Shown piece after piece: positions 1-11,869 of a DNA stretch of 64,000 nt. Within the stretch, counting starts at the first letter, position 1. Every line of letters starts with the position of its first letter. Location: NCBI GenBank assembly GCA_028023455.1, contig JAQFVV010012420.1:2788001-2852000 (forward strand), written 5' to 3'. This DNA comes from Epiperipatus broadwayi (Eukaryota; Onychophora; Udeonychophora; Euonychophora; Peripatidae). A program made the translations under genes and the position numbers. The notes below the pieces were generated by a model. That model did no database searches. It was given only the letters and a program-made list of their open reading frames with translations, and had not been told where the DNA came from.

Positions 1-390
1 AATTTTAACTCAAATTTTCAAGATCTCTAACCCCTTCTTATACAAATGATACACATGACCACATACATGTGAAAAAGATAAGTGTTCTCCAATATATGTA
101 TTTTGTGCTGAACCAGCACTCATCAGTTGGTCCAGATCACCATCTTCCACACATATATACCATCAGTGCTTAGTTTACATTAAGATAGCAAATCATCAAA
201 CTTTAATGGACAAGCTGATGGAAGATGCAAAGCCCTTGTTGATGCTAATATTATTGTCATACCCATGTTGATTTTAAGTCATTCTAACCCCTCACATATA
301 GGACCTTACTATATCAATTTAAATACACAGAAGAGGGATGGACAGAATACAGGCTGAATAAGAAATTTTCAAATATATTGTCTATATTAA
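1..390 (-). repeat. Foldback-family repeat unit, antisense, cut by window edge
   Basis: This is one arm of a multicopy family also present at 13.8, 31.8, 32.2, 40.8, 41.1, 53.0 and 53.9 kb. Read on the minus strand, the unit carries a hairpin segment with a CTGATGA core (reverse complement at 120-126), then a segment rich in TTTTTCACATGTG, then an outer end resembling a tRNA B box. The characteristic segments around the CAGCACTCATCAGTTGGTCC motif, the TAAGATAGCAAAT motif and GAGGGATGGACAG are all recognisable. No protein function is proposed. The unit probably begins near position 8, so the element may be complete at its outer end. Confidence 0.8.
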
Positions 391-570
391 ACTTAATGTA
401 ATTAAAAGAAACTTGAACTCAGACTTTCAAGCACAAAATACATATACATATATTGGAGATTATTTATCTTTTTCACATGTATGGAATCACATGTATTGAT
501 TGTATAAAATGGAGTGCATAGCTGTAGGGAGCTTGAAAGTCTAGTTCAAGTCTCTTCTAATTACATTAAG
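391..570. repeat. Short inverted pair of foldback-family ends
   Basis: Positions 391-432 and 531-570 are near-perfect reverse complements, including the flank CTTAATGTAATTA. The roughly 100 bp between them hold a sense-oriented piece of the same family (TATTGGAGATTATTTATC, then TTTTTCACATGTA). The pair abuts the longer antisense unit to its left. The result is a nested or deleted foldback copy. A (TA)n run follows at about 574-589. Confidence 0.75.
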
Positions 571-599
571 TAATATATATATATATATAAAGGAGACAT

Positions 600-1384
600 A
601 ATACTACAAAAAAAGCGTATTATTTGAATAAAGGCAGAAACCTTCAAATAACAAGATAGGGAATGAAAATGAGATAAAAATTTGTACTGTATATTTGTTA
701 TATGGTAATAGAAGTGAGGATATTGAACATTTAATTTTGAATAATAGAATATTGAAAATAAGACATGATAAATTATAGAGAGAATGAGATAAATATAAAT
801 TTTGTAAAAAATGGGAAAGGTTAAGATTTTCTGTTTTTTTATTTTATTTAAATCTTTATGACAGGAATAATAAATATATGGATAATAAAATAGCTTTGAT
901 AAAAATGGGATAAAATAAGAAATCAATGCACATAAATACTGGCAAAATTATTTGGTAATTATAGAATGGAAAAAGAGAATGAATGAAAATCTATTCTCCT
1001 TTTGAAATCATTTTTTATTAATGGAAACTTGTCCAATACAGTTTCTTCTTTGTATAGAAATTTCTTTGTTTTTAAAAACGCCATTTTACACTATATTTGT
1101 TAAAATAGTTTTGCCTTATTTTTAAATTTACTTTATTAGGTTTACTATATACATTGGAGATTATGAACAAGTCTTATTGCAACAAAAGAGATTTCAAGTA
1201 AAAAAGTAATAAGATAGATGTTCATTTATATAACTGAGCAATAATCAATATATATATATATAGTGCATATTAATTAGTATATTTGATATCCAAGTCCCTG
1301 GGTTGTTGATAATGAGATCAGATTCTGTATAGCTGCAAAAATATCAGCTGGTGCATGAGTTTGAACTCTGGTCTTAATGTTATT
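600..1384. other. AT-rich stretch with no recognised feature
   Basis: Only short stop-rich frames, homopolymer runs and a short (TA)n at about 1249-1261 are visible. No coding bias, tRNA-like box or structured repeat was found. Confidence 0.6.
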
Positions 1385-2400
1385 TATTTTTTTACCTTAG
1401 TATTGTGAGATGTGGAATTAAATCTTAGATAGCATCTTATAAACCAGAATGTGAAAATAATGAATGTAGTAATTCCTATATTGGGAAAAGGACCACTCTC
1501 TATATTTTTTATGACATTGATGATTGTTAGTGAGTTTGAATGAGTCATGTTAGTCATAAGAGTATGACAAGGAAGAAATGAAGAACATTCCTTAAGAAAG
1601 TGTTCTAATGTTTCATTTCTATGATAGAGGGCTCATAATGGATCTATATTTATGAAGTACCACTTGTAGAAGACAAAATAATTAGTAGGAAGGGCTTTGA
1701 CATTTATTTTTATTACGTCCAGATATTTGGATTCCAAGTGCCAATATCTGAACTTTTTTTATAATATATTTGTTACTACATAATAAAAAAGATTGACTAT
1801 TATTTGATATACTATTATTATTTTCAATTTCATATGTTTGCCAATAGTTAATTTTATTTAGAAATAGATTATGTGAGAGAATAGTTTGTTTACTTATGAG
1901 AATTATTAAGGTTTTGATCAAATTATTGTTAATGGGGACTGAAATGTCATTAGGGTTAGCAGGAATTACTTGGGAAAAAACTAATTAGTTTAGTTATTTC
2001 ATTAATGACTCTCTGAAGATAAAATGTAGAAATGCCATATAATGAAAGACCATTGAATTTAATATGCTTTTGCATATTTCTTATGATTAGGGCTACTAAT
2101 TTTTTATTCCAGATTAATTTGGTGATAAGGGAGCATATAATTTTTTTGAATGAAGAAATAAACTAAATAATGGGGAAGAAATAATTAATTTTAGGAAATA
2201 TTAAAATGTTGATTAGTGGTGCCTTAGCATATATTGAAAAGTATGTCTGTTTGGATAATGTATTGATGGTGCATTCTACTGATACAATAAGCTGATTTTG
2301 AATAGCAGTTTTCATTGCATTATATGAGAAATGCATTGGTGTATTTGGCATTAATATATGATGTTCTTTATGAGTGTATCATATTAACAACTTTTGTAGT
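1385..2400 (-). pseudogene. Degenerate L1/Tx1-like reverse transcriptase, C-terminal part
   Basis: Minus-strand fragments align by eye, in order, with the better preserved RT at 20.2-22.6 kb. A 2163-2351 fragment with INTLSKQTYFS and INILIFPKINYF corresponds to the post-RT region INTLSSISLS and LLIMLVFSRLNYY. A segment near 2.05 kb reading GLSLYGISTFYLQ matches GLGLHSVATLNLQ. The 1682-1921 fragment with NLFLNKINYWQTY matches NIFNEKKSYWETC. A zinc-finger-like CHRNETLEHFLKEC (about 1.59-1.65 kb) matches CQRDEETIQHIFLDC of the zf-RVT domain. Frameshifts and stops separate the pieces, so this is an old dead copy. The catalytic RT core is not visible. Family assignment rests on the internal comparison, not on a database search. 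Confidence 0.75.
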
Positions 2401-2982
2401 ATAAACAATGTTATTAGTTTCAAAAAGTTATGACTAGTTATGACTACATTATAGATTGTGTTTTATATCATCTTATTTTATATAATATATAACTAGCAAC
2501 ATCCCAAATCAAAATAAATTTTTTTGTTTGTCTTTTGAAGTAAGTGTTAAATCATCAGTCTGAGTAGTCATTTCATATAATCTAATGTATTTTAATGTTA
2601 GAGGGAAATAAATATTGATGAAAATAAAAACTTCAAATGCAAAAAAAAAGAAAAGGGAAGGGGTGTTAAAATGTTCAGCACAAAAATATGTAAGAATATT
2701 TATAAAAAGAAAATAATTGTAGTAGCATTTAAGTGACTTTTGTTATATAGACAATTGCTAGAGAAGTAAATAACTTTAAAGCAGTAAAGTGAAAGATAGA
2801 ATATAACAGTTCATTAAACTAGATGGTTTCTATTTAATCTATGAAATTTTAGGTCCACATTTATTAACTAATATCAGTAGTAAACAAGGCAAAACAAAAA
2901 TAATGATTTCATTATATTTAGAATTATGAAAAAAACCTTTAATAGAGTTTCCACAATGTGCAAAGTTATAAAAATATTCAAT
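2400..2982. other. AT-rich stretch with no recognised feature
   Basis: No open frame of note, no repeat and no RNA-like box were seen. It may include a decayed upstream part of the minus-strand RT remnant, but nothing can be aligned. Confidence 0.5.
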
Positions 2983-3085
2983 AAAAAAAAAAAAGAGTCA
3001 TATATCACATGACCCCATTTCTTTTTTTAGGCTTGTAAAATGTAAACAAAGAACTTTGCTAATTGCTCAACAAGCTTTGTGATAA
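2983..3085 (+). repeat. Direct copy of the arm of the 3.4-kb inverted repeat
   Basis: AAAGAGTCATATATCACAT, then CTTGTAAAATGTAAACAAAG and CTTTGCTAATTGCTC recur in the same order and orientation as at 3427-3500. The left arm of the inverted repeat at 3.36-3.64 kb is therefore also present as an extra direct copy about 440 bp upstream. Confidence 0.85.
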
Positions 3086-3359
3086 ATACTAACCAAGAGA
3101 AAGCATTTAAAATATCTCTATCAGAAACCACACCCAATCCCCTGACCAATGGTTTCATGCTTTGGCACTCCTCAGAGAGGTTCTAGGATAGTTTCAGACA
3201 CTAGATCTAAAAATACCAACCCAAATCCAGCCTTTATCTAAGAGTTAACCAATGAGTAGAAAATCTGAAATTTTCAGACACTTAAATGTCTTCAAACCCA
3301 GCTATCTAACTTAAATAGCTATATGGGGATGAGAGATTTTCATCCAAACTATATTTTAG

Positions 3360-3635
3360 TAGTCTTAGCAATATAACATCACTTAAGACTTAAAGCAAAG
3401 ACTATAAATAATCAATAAAAAATAAAAAAGAGTCATATATCACATTATCCCTTTTTTTTAAAGCTTGTAAAATGTAAACAAAGAGCTTTGCTAATTGCTC
3501 GTTGAGCTCTTTGTTTACATTTTACAAGCTTAAAAAAAGAAATGAGGTAATGTGATATATGACTCTTTTTTATTTTTTATTGATTATTTATAGTCTTTGC
3601 TTTAAGTCTTAAGTGATGTTATATTGCTAAGACTA
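3360..3635. repeat. Near-perfect inverted repeat, arms about 130 bp, 17-nt loop
   Basis: Left arm 3360-3487 and right arm 3505-3635 are nearly perfect reverse complements. Examples are AGTCTTAGCAATATAACATC at the left end against its complement at 3611-3634, and CAAAGAGCT against AGCTCTTTG at the centre. The right arm runs directly into a hammerhead-like motif at 3646-3690. The same order (inverted repeat, then a motif beginning CCCAGT) occurs at 58.07-58.22 kb, so this looks like a repeat family and not a chance hairpin. Confidence 0.9.
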
Positions 3636-3645
3636 TCTTTTATCA

Positions 3646-3690
3646 CCCAGTGGATGGCTTGTGTGATCAAGTCGAAACGTTGGTATTTTA
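3646..3690 (+). ncRNA. Hammerhead-like motif of PLE type (degenerate)
   Basis: GGCTTG (3656-3661) and CAAGTC (3668-3673) can form a 6-bp stem, including one G-U pair, closed by a 6-nt loop. It is followed directly by GAAACGTTGGT. That is the layout of hammerhead stem II followed by the GAAA core and stem III. The upstream core reads GTGGATG where CTGATGA is expected, so this copy is probably inactive. Hammerheads with a CGAAACGTTGG-like end are known from Penelope-like elements. Assignment is by motif only. Confidence 0.4.
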
Positions 3691-3699
3691 ACACGGATG

Positions 3700-6600
3700 A
3701 ACCCACAAAATATATCTTTCATATATATCAGTAGTATCATTTGTTGACTCTATAGGTATTATGAATAAGTAGTAGTAATGTTAATAAGTAATGTTTGTAA
3801 TAAATTGTAGCAAATAAATTCTCTTATATTTACAATATATATAATAAATTATAATTTTTAATATAAAAAAAGTAGTAGATGAAATGTGTTATCTATTGAT
3901 TTACTAAAAAAATCTATATAAAAATGTAAATTATTGATTTAAATAAAAAAATTCAAAATTTTTAGTGCTGTAAATTTTTAAATGTGAGACTATATCAAAT
4001 CTGATTGTAATATGGCTTTGTTTTCAAACTATGTGAGTTATTAAATTTATTATTTAAAACATATTTTAAATTGATTTTTTGCCTTAACTGCAGTAAATAA
4101 ATTATTAATGAAGCTATTAAAAAATTCTGTCAAGCTCTTAGTAAAACTTGTGTATTCTTTCTAAACTTATCATTGGGAGTTCATAAGGGGTTTGAACACC
4201 ATCCACAAAGCTTGAGCTCCAGAGTATGCATTTTAAACTTGTATTGCATTAACATGAAACTGAGAAAGTAAAAAAAATAAGCACATATTTACATAAAAGT
4301 TATTAATAATTTCATATTTGTAAATAAATAATTTATTATAAAAATATATTCAAAATTGTTTAATAAAATGTCAAATTAATATCAGCTAGATTTTAAAAAA
4401 AATCTATTTATTAACATCACTTTTAAATTGTACACCCTTTAAAAAAATTATATAATAATTTAGTTATATATAACTATTAAGAATAATTCAGCCTTGATGG
4501 CTACGTTTTATATAACTTAAAAATTCATAATTGTAGTAAGAAGATTTATATTTGTAATTTACAGTACTAGTAGAATAGCAAACTCAAGAATTATAAAAAT
4601 TTTCTGAATTGTTGTTGTTCAACTTGGTAAAGTGGGAAAAAACCCACAGTTCAGTAAAGCAAATAATACTACAGTATTCTACATATCTTTTGGGAGCTTA
4701 TTGTTCTATGACTTCCTGAGCAAAATTTTGCAATTGGTTTTTTCACCGAATTTTATAATTTATTGAATTTAATTGAAAATTCAATGGAAGAAATCAGTAA
4801 TTCTTTAGGCAAACTTTTCAAATTAATAACAATAATAAAAATCTTAAAATAAATGTATACGATTTTTAAAAATTAGTAATGACTTTTCAGAAAACTATAA
4901 AAAAACAACAACATATATATCAAAACTATTTTGGAAAGCACACACACACACATAGATATGTGAAAAAACAAGCTTTAAAAAACCATTTGCAAGGCAAAAA
5001 CCTCTCTAATAGCTTCCTTAGAAAATCAGTGAAGGAAAAAGTAATACTATTATCATTCATTCCAATTTTTGGGAGGGAGGGGTGAAAATTTGAGCGTTTT
5101 TAAATCCTTGTTTAACTTTATAGCTAACAATAGCTAGATTCTGATCAATATGGATGATTAGATATATTAGCTAAAACTCAGTAATGTAAAAAAATATTCT
5201 AAGACAGTTGAAAAAAAAATTAAATATAGTCGACCTGAATAACAAATTCAAATGATAGATTCATAAATAAATGTGTTCATATATATATTGTAACCCTCCT
5301 GGTTGGCACAATGAAGAAATGTGGGAGGTTCACATTGTGCCAATAGTGATCAGGGATAACTATTAGGAGAAAAATGAATTGTGATATAACTTAGTATTTT
5401 AATTTTAGTTAAAAAATTATCAGGACCTGAATTGAAGTGTACCAACCATTAAAATTTTATTTTATGTATGTCTGGTAGTGGAAGAGGAAGATGGACAATA
5501 TCAGGAATTGTTGGTATGAGAGCTAAATTAGTAGGAATGTTTGTCTGCAAGGCCATGGCAGGTGTTTGTTCATTGATTTTCTAACTCAGTCTATTCCCAT
5601 TCCAAGATCTAACTTATATGTGGGTGCATGTCCATTTTACATCATCTCACACTTCATTCATATTTTTAATTATTACTTATAATATCCAATTTGTAATAGC
5701 AGTATTTACTTGCCATAGAAACTGTTAATAACTCAGTCATTAATAGACCTCTGTATTAATGGAAAAGCAGATACACACATATACCAATAGTCGATATAAT
5801 TTTTTATTTATTATTTATTAATTATTTATTACATAAAATCTTACATTTAAAATTGTAAAAGTTATTTATTTATTTGTTATTGGTTAGTGTTTGCAAATTT
5901 AATCTTTTTTTTTCCAATAATCTGTTACTAAATTTTTACAAGCAAGAAATTCTTGCATATTGCTAAGCTCATTATTATATAAAAAAAGAGGCATGGCTAA
6001 GCAGAGAAACAGAGAAAAACAGAGAAGAAAGACAGAATAGTTATGGAAAGTGGAATGATTTTCTAAAAAATAAGAAAATAAGTGAATTAAATTGTGAAAA
6101 TTCTCTACTATTCCTTTATGGATAAAGTTCTCTCATACTACTCAGAATAGGATTGTTTACATGGAAGGCTGGATTTTAAAAGGTACACAACTCTGGTTTT
6201 TATCAGCTAATAATTTGGACTTACTTTATTCAAATGCATGGATATTAAAAAATTTTTGTTAAAATGATTTATTATAACTTACTTATGATGAATAAAATAA
6301 TGATGGAATTGTGTAAATTAATAACAGTAAGAATAACTAAAAAGAAAATTATGCTGAACTATTTAGTGAAACAGTTTACTGACTCTTGGTTGATAAATGT
6401 TCTGTTCTTGTTATGTAAAATAAAGTTAAAATGGAAAAGTTATCTATTCTAACCCTCTACATTATTGGAATAGTCATAGATATTAAACTACCTTACCATT
6501 CGCACCTATAGAAAAATGAGTGATAGAATGCATGACTTAACATTTAATAATTAACTATAAGTAGTGTATAGAAGCAGGGATAACCCAATGACATTGGATT

Positions 6601-9600
6601 TAAATGTTGTGAAACTTTTACTGAATGCTAGCAACCTAAAATGGAACAAAGTCATAAACTTTTATTTGGATAATTTTACTGAGTCGGAGGTTTGTTCCTT
6701 ATGACCAATAAAGTGATTCCAATACACACCAAGGCTGTTTATAATGTCTATTAGGAAATTCTAAGAACATTGGAAATTATTGCAGTTTTTGTCAAATTTT
6801 TACTTTAGCCTGCAGGAGCAATGTTTGTATGTTTTTAATGTTGTTAATTCCTCATTGTCATTGTGAGCTGCACATATATTACCGTTTAAACTTTCAAGTC
6901 TGAACTAAAAAAAACTTTTATTTTAATGATTAAATGTTGACATGTATTCCTTCCTATTGCCTATAATAGATAGGTAGCTTTTTTTATGCTTAATTTAATT
7001 TATTATTATTGTTATTTATATGCCTAATCTCCTCTAGAACATCTCGGAGATCTTGGTATAAATTATACCAAATCGATAATTTTTTTTTTCTGGTGTTATG
7101 TTAAAAGAAAAATGGATATTCTTGTGCTCATATTATTAGTTCAAATTAAATATTTAATATTATGCATTGGTTAATAATACTAGATAGATGCATAGAGATA
7201 TTTATGGCAGTATGCAGAATAGTTAAACTTACTTGACAGTATTGACTTTATGTTGAAATTCAATATTCATAATTCTCACAAGTAATAGATTCATTTAAAG
7301 TTAATTATTGTTAATATGACATTTATTGTTTCATATGATTTAGGAATTATTTTATATATGATCGGATGTTCACGTGTGGGTGCACTGTCCACACTGTCGT
7401 AAACTATTTTACCAAAGTTGTGTTTTGTTTTTTTATCGGTTTCGGTTTGGTGCCGTATGTTAAAGGAAGATGAAGAATTAAGAGTTTGTCTGCTTATAGA
7501 TTTGTTTATATATGAAATGTGTTGAGTACATTTGGATGAAGAAGCGATTGATGGGATGATTTTTGCTATGTGGATTGAGTAATACTCTCCTTGATTACTT
7601 ACTTGTTAAACCATGGGTGGTAGTGTATTTTCTTGTTTGATAGCATAAGATGAGATAGTTTATTTCTAAATGAAGTGGCAAATGCCCAATTTATTGATGA
7701 TAAGTCAGATGAGTTCTGCAACATTTGTGTCCTAAAAGTTGGTAGATATTTATTGAAAAATTAAGTTTGAATTTGGAGTTTTGGTTAACCCTTACATGCG
7801 TATATGTGAATATTTATTTATTGTTATTTCTCTCTCCTTCTTCATTCCGGCGTAATTATCGTCAGGTAATATATGTTAGTTATATCAGATAAATGTTTTA
7901 CGGATTTCTATAATATGCTTGAAATAGATCATTGATTTAATGATTAGCTTATTGTACCATCCGTTCTGCAAGTAAACTGATAGAAATTATAATTTATAAA
8001 TGCGTTGTATTTGTAATTTTATAAAGGCGCACACATTCGGAAATATGGTAAACATAGATATATTGAAGAAGACCATCGTTAGAATTATTAGGTATAAATA
8101 TTTTGTCAAATCATATCACCCATATTATCACTATTTCATTCATTATTATTATTATTATTAATTCCTCGGTATGAATATAGTATTAAATTAGGAAATTTTA
8201 CTTTATCTAATGCAAAAAGTAATAAAACTTTCACTTAGATTTATATAGCAAATATTAGCCTACAGATATTCAGAAATAATTTTATAGCATCAATTGATTC
8301 TTTGGTACGGTTTGCCTTGGCTTATTAAGAGCACAAGTGAGAATAGATGTATTTAACATTGGATTGTAAATGTATAATTTTCTTTTATTATTTATTGTTG
8401 GTAAATAAGCAAATAGAGTGATAAATGTAAATAAGATAATAAATAGAAGGAAGCGTCTCCAAATATTAAGTGTATAAAATTATATAATTTAATCGAATCT
8501 GTGTTTAATGTAAAGATAATTATAATATTATTATAGATGTTTGTGAAAAGATATGTCTTATAATAAATGTTTTTGTTGAAATAAAATTCCCTCTGAATTG
8601 TTTTATCATGTACATTCGATTGACCATCTCCACACACATATCTTCAACATAAAATAACTAGAATATTTATGGATCTGCTAGCTTATGCAATTATCTTGAT
8701 AACAATGAGTTAATTGTTCCAACACTGTAAATGCTAAGAATAAATCATACCTTATTTAAATTGTATCACTTGTCAGTATAACACTATATGCCATTTATTT
8801 AAACAATAGAGATTTAATAGATCCTAACATTGTAATGCCAAATTATGATTTTACCCTACTTAGAATAGATAATGATGTGAGGTAAAAATGTGCCTGACCC
8901 TTATCATTGTCTATACTTTATTTATTGTAACGATTATCAATTTCATATTAGCCCTTATTACTTAATGGTTATATTGTATTAGGATTGATTTGTTGTTTAC
9001 AGAGCAGAGCCCTGAGATTAGTGCATCATTTAAAAACATTAATATAGCTGTTCAATATAAATTAAATGCTGGTAGATTGAGCATTATTGTAGTGATCCCA
9101 AGCATACTAGATGAGTGACATGATTGGTCTAGCATGTACTTGGATGGTGAGAGAACTAAATATATCATGATTTGAGTTAATTTATAAATTGCTTTATTTT
9201 GATAACTTAGTAGATGCTTATAATATAATTAAATCAATATTATATGATTATTGGTTATAAATGCTTCTCTCATTCCCATTTGCATACTAGATGACCACTA
9301 TACCCTATAACCACCAACTGAACTAAGCTATAGAGTAGTAGTATCATAAGAGTCTTATCAATAGGTAGAGATATAATTTAAATGGTAAATTTATTCTATC
9401 TTGTATAGAATTGGTGCCGGGACATTTATTTGTACATAAAGTGAGATAGATGAAAAGAGTAGAGATTACAATATATATTATTAGTATCTATAAAAAAGAA
9501 TTCTAAAGTATGAAATTTAAATAAGCAAATTCTAAGCAATAATTATTTGTAAGATAATTCTTCTTTTAATACTGTAACAAAAAAGGAACAAAGAAATTCC

Positions 9601-11045
9601 ATATCTCATAGACTTTTGTATTAAGATTTATATTTATTGATTGTTCATTGAAATTAACTCTTTTTCCCACAATCATTTAAAGTTTATATAATAAATGAGT
9701 TTTATTTTAATTATAATGTGAATTTTGATTTCTATTTGCCCCAGAAAGGTATTCATCCAAAATCATATTTATATGCCATTGTATGTAACTTGGGATTTGA
9801 AGCCAGATTTAGAAAAATTTCCACAATTTGACAAAGCTTAAGATTTTTTTTTTTTAAAAAAAATCAACATATAGTTGACCCACTTGGTCATCCAATTATA
9901 AATCAATATATATACACTTAATTATTTTTAGTTAGAGAATAAACCAAGAAAGAATAATAGTGAAGCAAAAAATATGATATTTGACTAATCAGCTGAGTTA
10001 GTCTTTACTGGTTCCCTGTAAAAAAATAGTGGAGAAATTCTTATCAATGCTACTACTATTTAACATACATACATATAAAATTCAACTATGCATAACCCTA
10101 TGAAATTGAATATTTAGACAGCATTGCTAGAAAGTGTAAATATAAGTTGACATGACTTTTAATATATATAAAACAAAGAAATCACTTATTTATATACGCT
10201 GTTTAAAATTTCAATTAGATAACTAGCTTTCATCAGAAACTTCTGTTAAATAAATAGACTGACAAGAACTAAAATTATTTTAAAAAGTTAAAAAATTATA
10301 TAAGCTACAAAAATTTTTTTGTTAAGATTTAGCCAATTATTGCTCAAAACAACAACAAAACTTATTTTTAAAAAATAATATGGAGAATTGGGAAAAAATA
10401 CAAATGCCTCTATAAGTATATGTGAGAGTATTATATGTACAAGTATACATTTCTAACAAATCCCCAGTTTAAAAAAACAAATTCATTGCTTACATATTTA
10501 GTATTTGTCTAATAAGTGAATAAAGTCGATTACATCTGTACCTATGCGCCACCAAAACACATACAGAACATGCACACAAATGAACAAGGGTAATTAAATT
10601 TATTAGGAAGCTAGATAATTTATAGTTATAGTAGTTCCTATATTTAGATTCATTTTATGTGAATGAAGATTTTAAGTAGGAAAATTTTAAAAATTTTTTT
10701 TTTTCTGTTTCCCTTCTCTTATAAAATAAAAATTGTTTGTAAAATGACAACTCTTAAATCATCAGTATGTGATCTGTTAAGTTAAAATGTTTAGATACCG
10801 GTCTATTTCTATTTTTATGTAGAATGTCAAACCTATGATTAATTACTCTATATTTGCTCATTCATTTAAACATTGATCCATCATCTGTTGCAATTTAGTA
10901 TATATATATCAACTTTTTACTTTTGCAATTAACATTGTTTGGAATATTCTCCTATACCAGCTTTGTAATAATATGTTTTTCATATCTCATCTCCACCTGT
11001 AATTCTAAGCCAGTATGTAATTTGTTTATACTGAATATTTGTATA
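3700..11045. other. Long AT-rich region without gene or clear mobile element
   Basis: About 7.3 kb with only short frames full of low-complexity residues. Visible items are a small GC-containing hairpin at 5292-5343, an (ATT)n microsatellite at 8142-8160, many A or T runs, and a slightly less AT-biased patch near 7.36-7.46 kb. No RT, transposase, tRNA-like box or splice-bounded exon could be supported. Confidence 0.55.
5292..5343. other. Compact hairpin with interleaved second pairing
   Basis: TTGGCACAATG (5303-5313) and CATTGTGCCAA (5333-5343) form an 11-bp perfect inverted repeat around 19 nt. CCTCC (5295-5299) just outside can pair with GGAGG (5324-5328) in the loop, which gives an interleaved, pseudoknot-like topology. 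It is unusually GC-rich for the neighbourhood. Function unknown; it may be the end of a decayed element. Confidence 0.45.
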
Positions 11046-11137
11046 TGTAATTAGAGGGATTTGAACTCAGGATTTTTTAGTCTATTCATCCTTTATTCCA
11101 CCTCAAGCAACCATACACATGACCACACATTGTAACA
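11046..11137 (-). repeat. Foldback-family fragment (outer end only)
   Basis: AGGGATTTGAACTCAG, the CTATTC/CTTTATTCCACCTCAAG segment and ACACATGACCACACA match, in order, the antisense outer end of the foldback family seen at 0, 31.8, 40.8 and 53 kb. Similarity stops abruptly at about 11137. Confidence 0.6.
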
Positions 11138-11350
11138 GTCAGAAAACGTGTGACTCATAAACCTAGTGCAGAATTCGACCACCACACAGAACAGCAGCAC
11201 CATCGAGGTAGCGAAGCCACCCGTGTTACTGAGTTCGAACATAGTTTATCGGTTCCACAATACAATCCACGAAACAACGCATCTGATGTGACATTAGTAA
11301 ATATTTCCTTAGGCACGGTGGTGAGGGATATGCAAGAGATTCATGATGCA

Positions 11351-11453
11351 TTGGTGGTCGAGAGGTCAGCGCGACTGCGTTGCATTTGCAGATAGTTGCC
11401 CGGGTTGCGGGTTCGCATCCCGGCCGATGCTATGACACTTAAAAAAAAAAAAA
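11351..11453 (+). mobile_element. tRNA-derived SINE, family 1, with A-tail
   Basis: The sequence has an A-box-like TGGTGGTCGAGAGGTC near its start, a B box GGTTCGCATCC at about 11409-11419, the family-specific tail CCGATGCTATGACAC, and a run of 13 A at 11441-11453. The body is about 90 bp. The same unit recurs at 33.97 (minus), 35.48 (minus), 50.45 (plus) and as a tail fragment at 52.49 kb. The two ends do not pair as an acceptor stem and an A-tail is present, so it is a SINE and not a working tRNA gene. No target-site duplication was found. Confidence 0.8.
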
Positions 11454-11619
11454 GTTAGCCAATAATCAAACTAATATTAATTAAACATTCATATTTACAT
11501 AATTGAGGAAATATTATATAGAATGGGTATCGAATAAATGAAACGTAACTGCAGACGTATAGTTTAAAATTATTTCTTCACACATTTTAATAAGAAAATC
11601 ATTTACTAATAATATTTTA

Positions 11620-11850
11620 TGGATTCAAAGCTTCATTAGCGGGACTTGTAATACTATTATATTTTAAAGAATACATTTATTTATTTAGACATTATTTTAT
11701 ATTGAGGACTTCAGTAGCGGTATTTCCGATACTGTAATGTTTACAAAAGGAATACATTTATTTGTTTCAACCTTATTTTATCTTGAGGACCTCAGTAATG
11801 GTATTTCCGATACTGTAATGTTTACAAAAGGAATTCATTTATTTGAAGGC
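11620..11850 (+). repeat. Tandem repeat, about 80-bp period, three units
   Basis: TGAGGACTTCAGTAGCGG at 11703 recurs as TGAGGACCTCAGTAATGG at 11784, an 81-bp period. Both are followed by TATTTCCGATACTGTAATGT and GGAAT(A/T)CATTTATTTG. A more diverged first unit begins near 11626 (TTCATTAGCGGG). Weaker echoes of CATTTATTT-rich units continue to about 12.0 kb. Confidence 0.8.
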
Positions 11851-11869
11851 GTAATCTAGCTACCTAAAA

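Noticed and set aside
561-926. 121-residue Tyr/Ile-rich minus-strand ORF
   Set aside because: Low-complexity frame arising from AT-rich DNA; no motif, no membrane-protein pattern beyond composition.
2983-3635. Interpretation as LTRs of a retrotransposon
   Set aside because: The two direct copies enclose only about 300 bp with no coding or primer-binding signal, and the third copy is inverted.
11150-11395. 81-residue plus-strand ORF with less biased composition
   Set aside because: Its last third is the A-box half of the SINE at 11351 and the rest shows no domain, so it is a chance frame.
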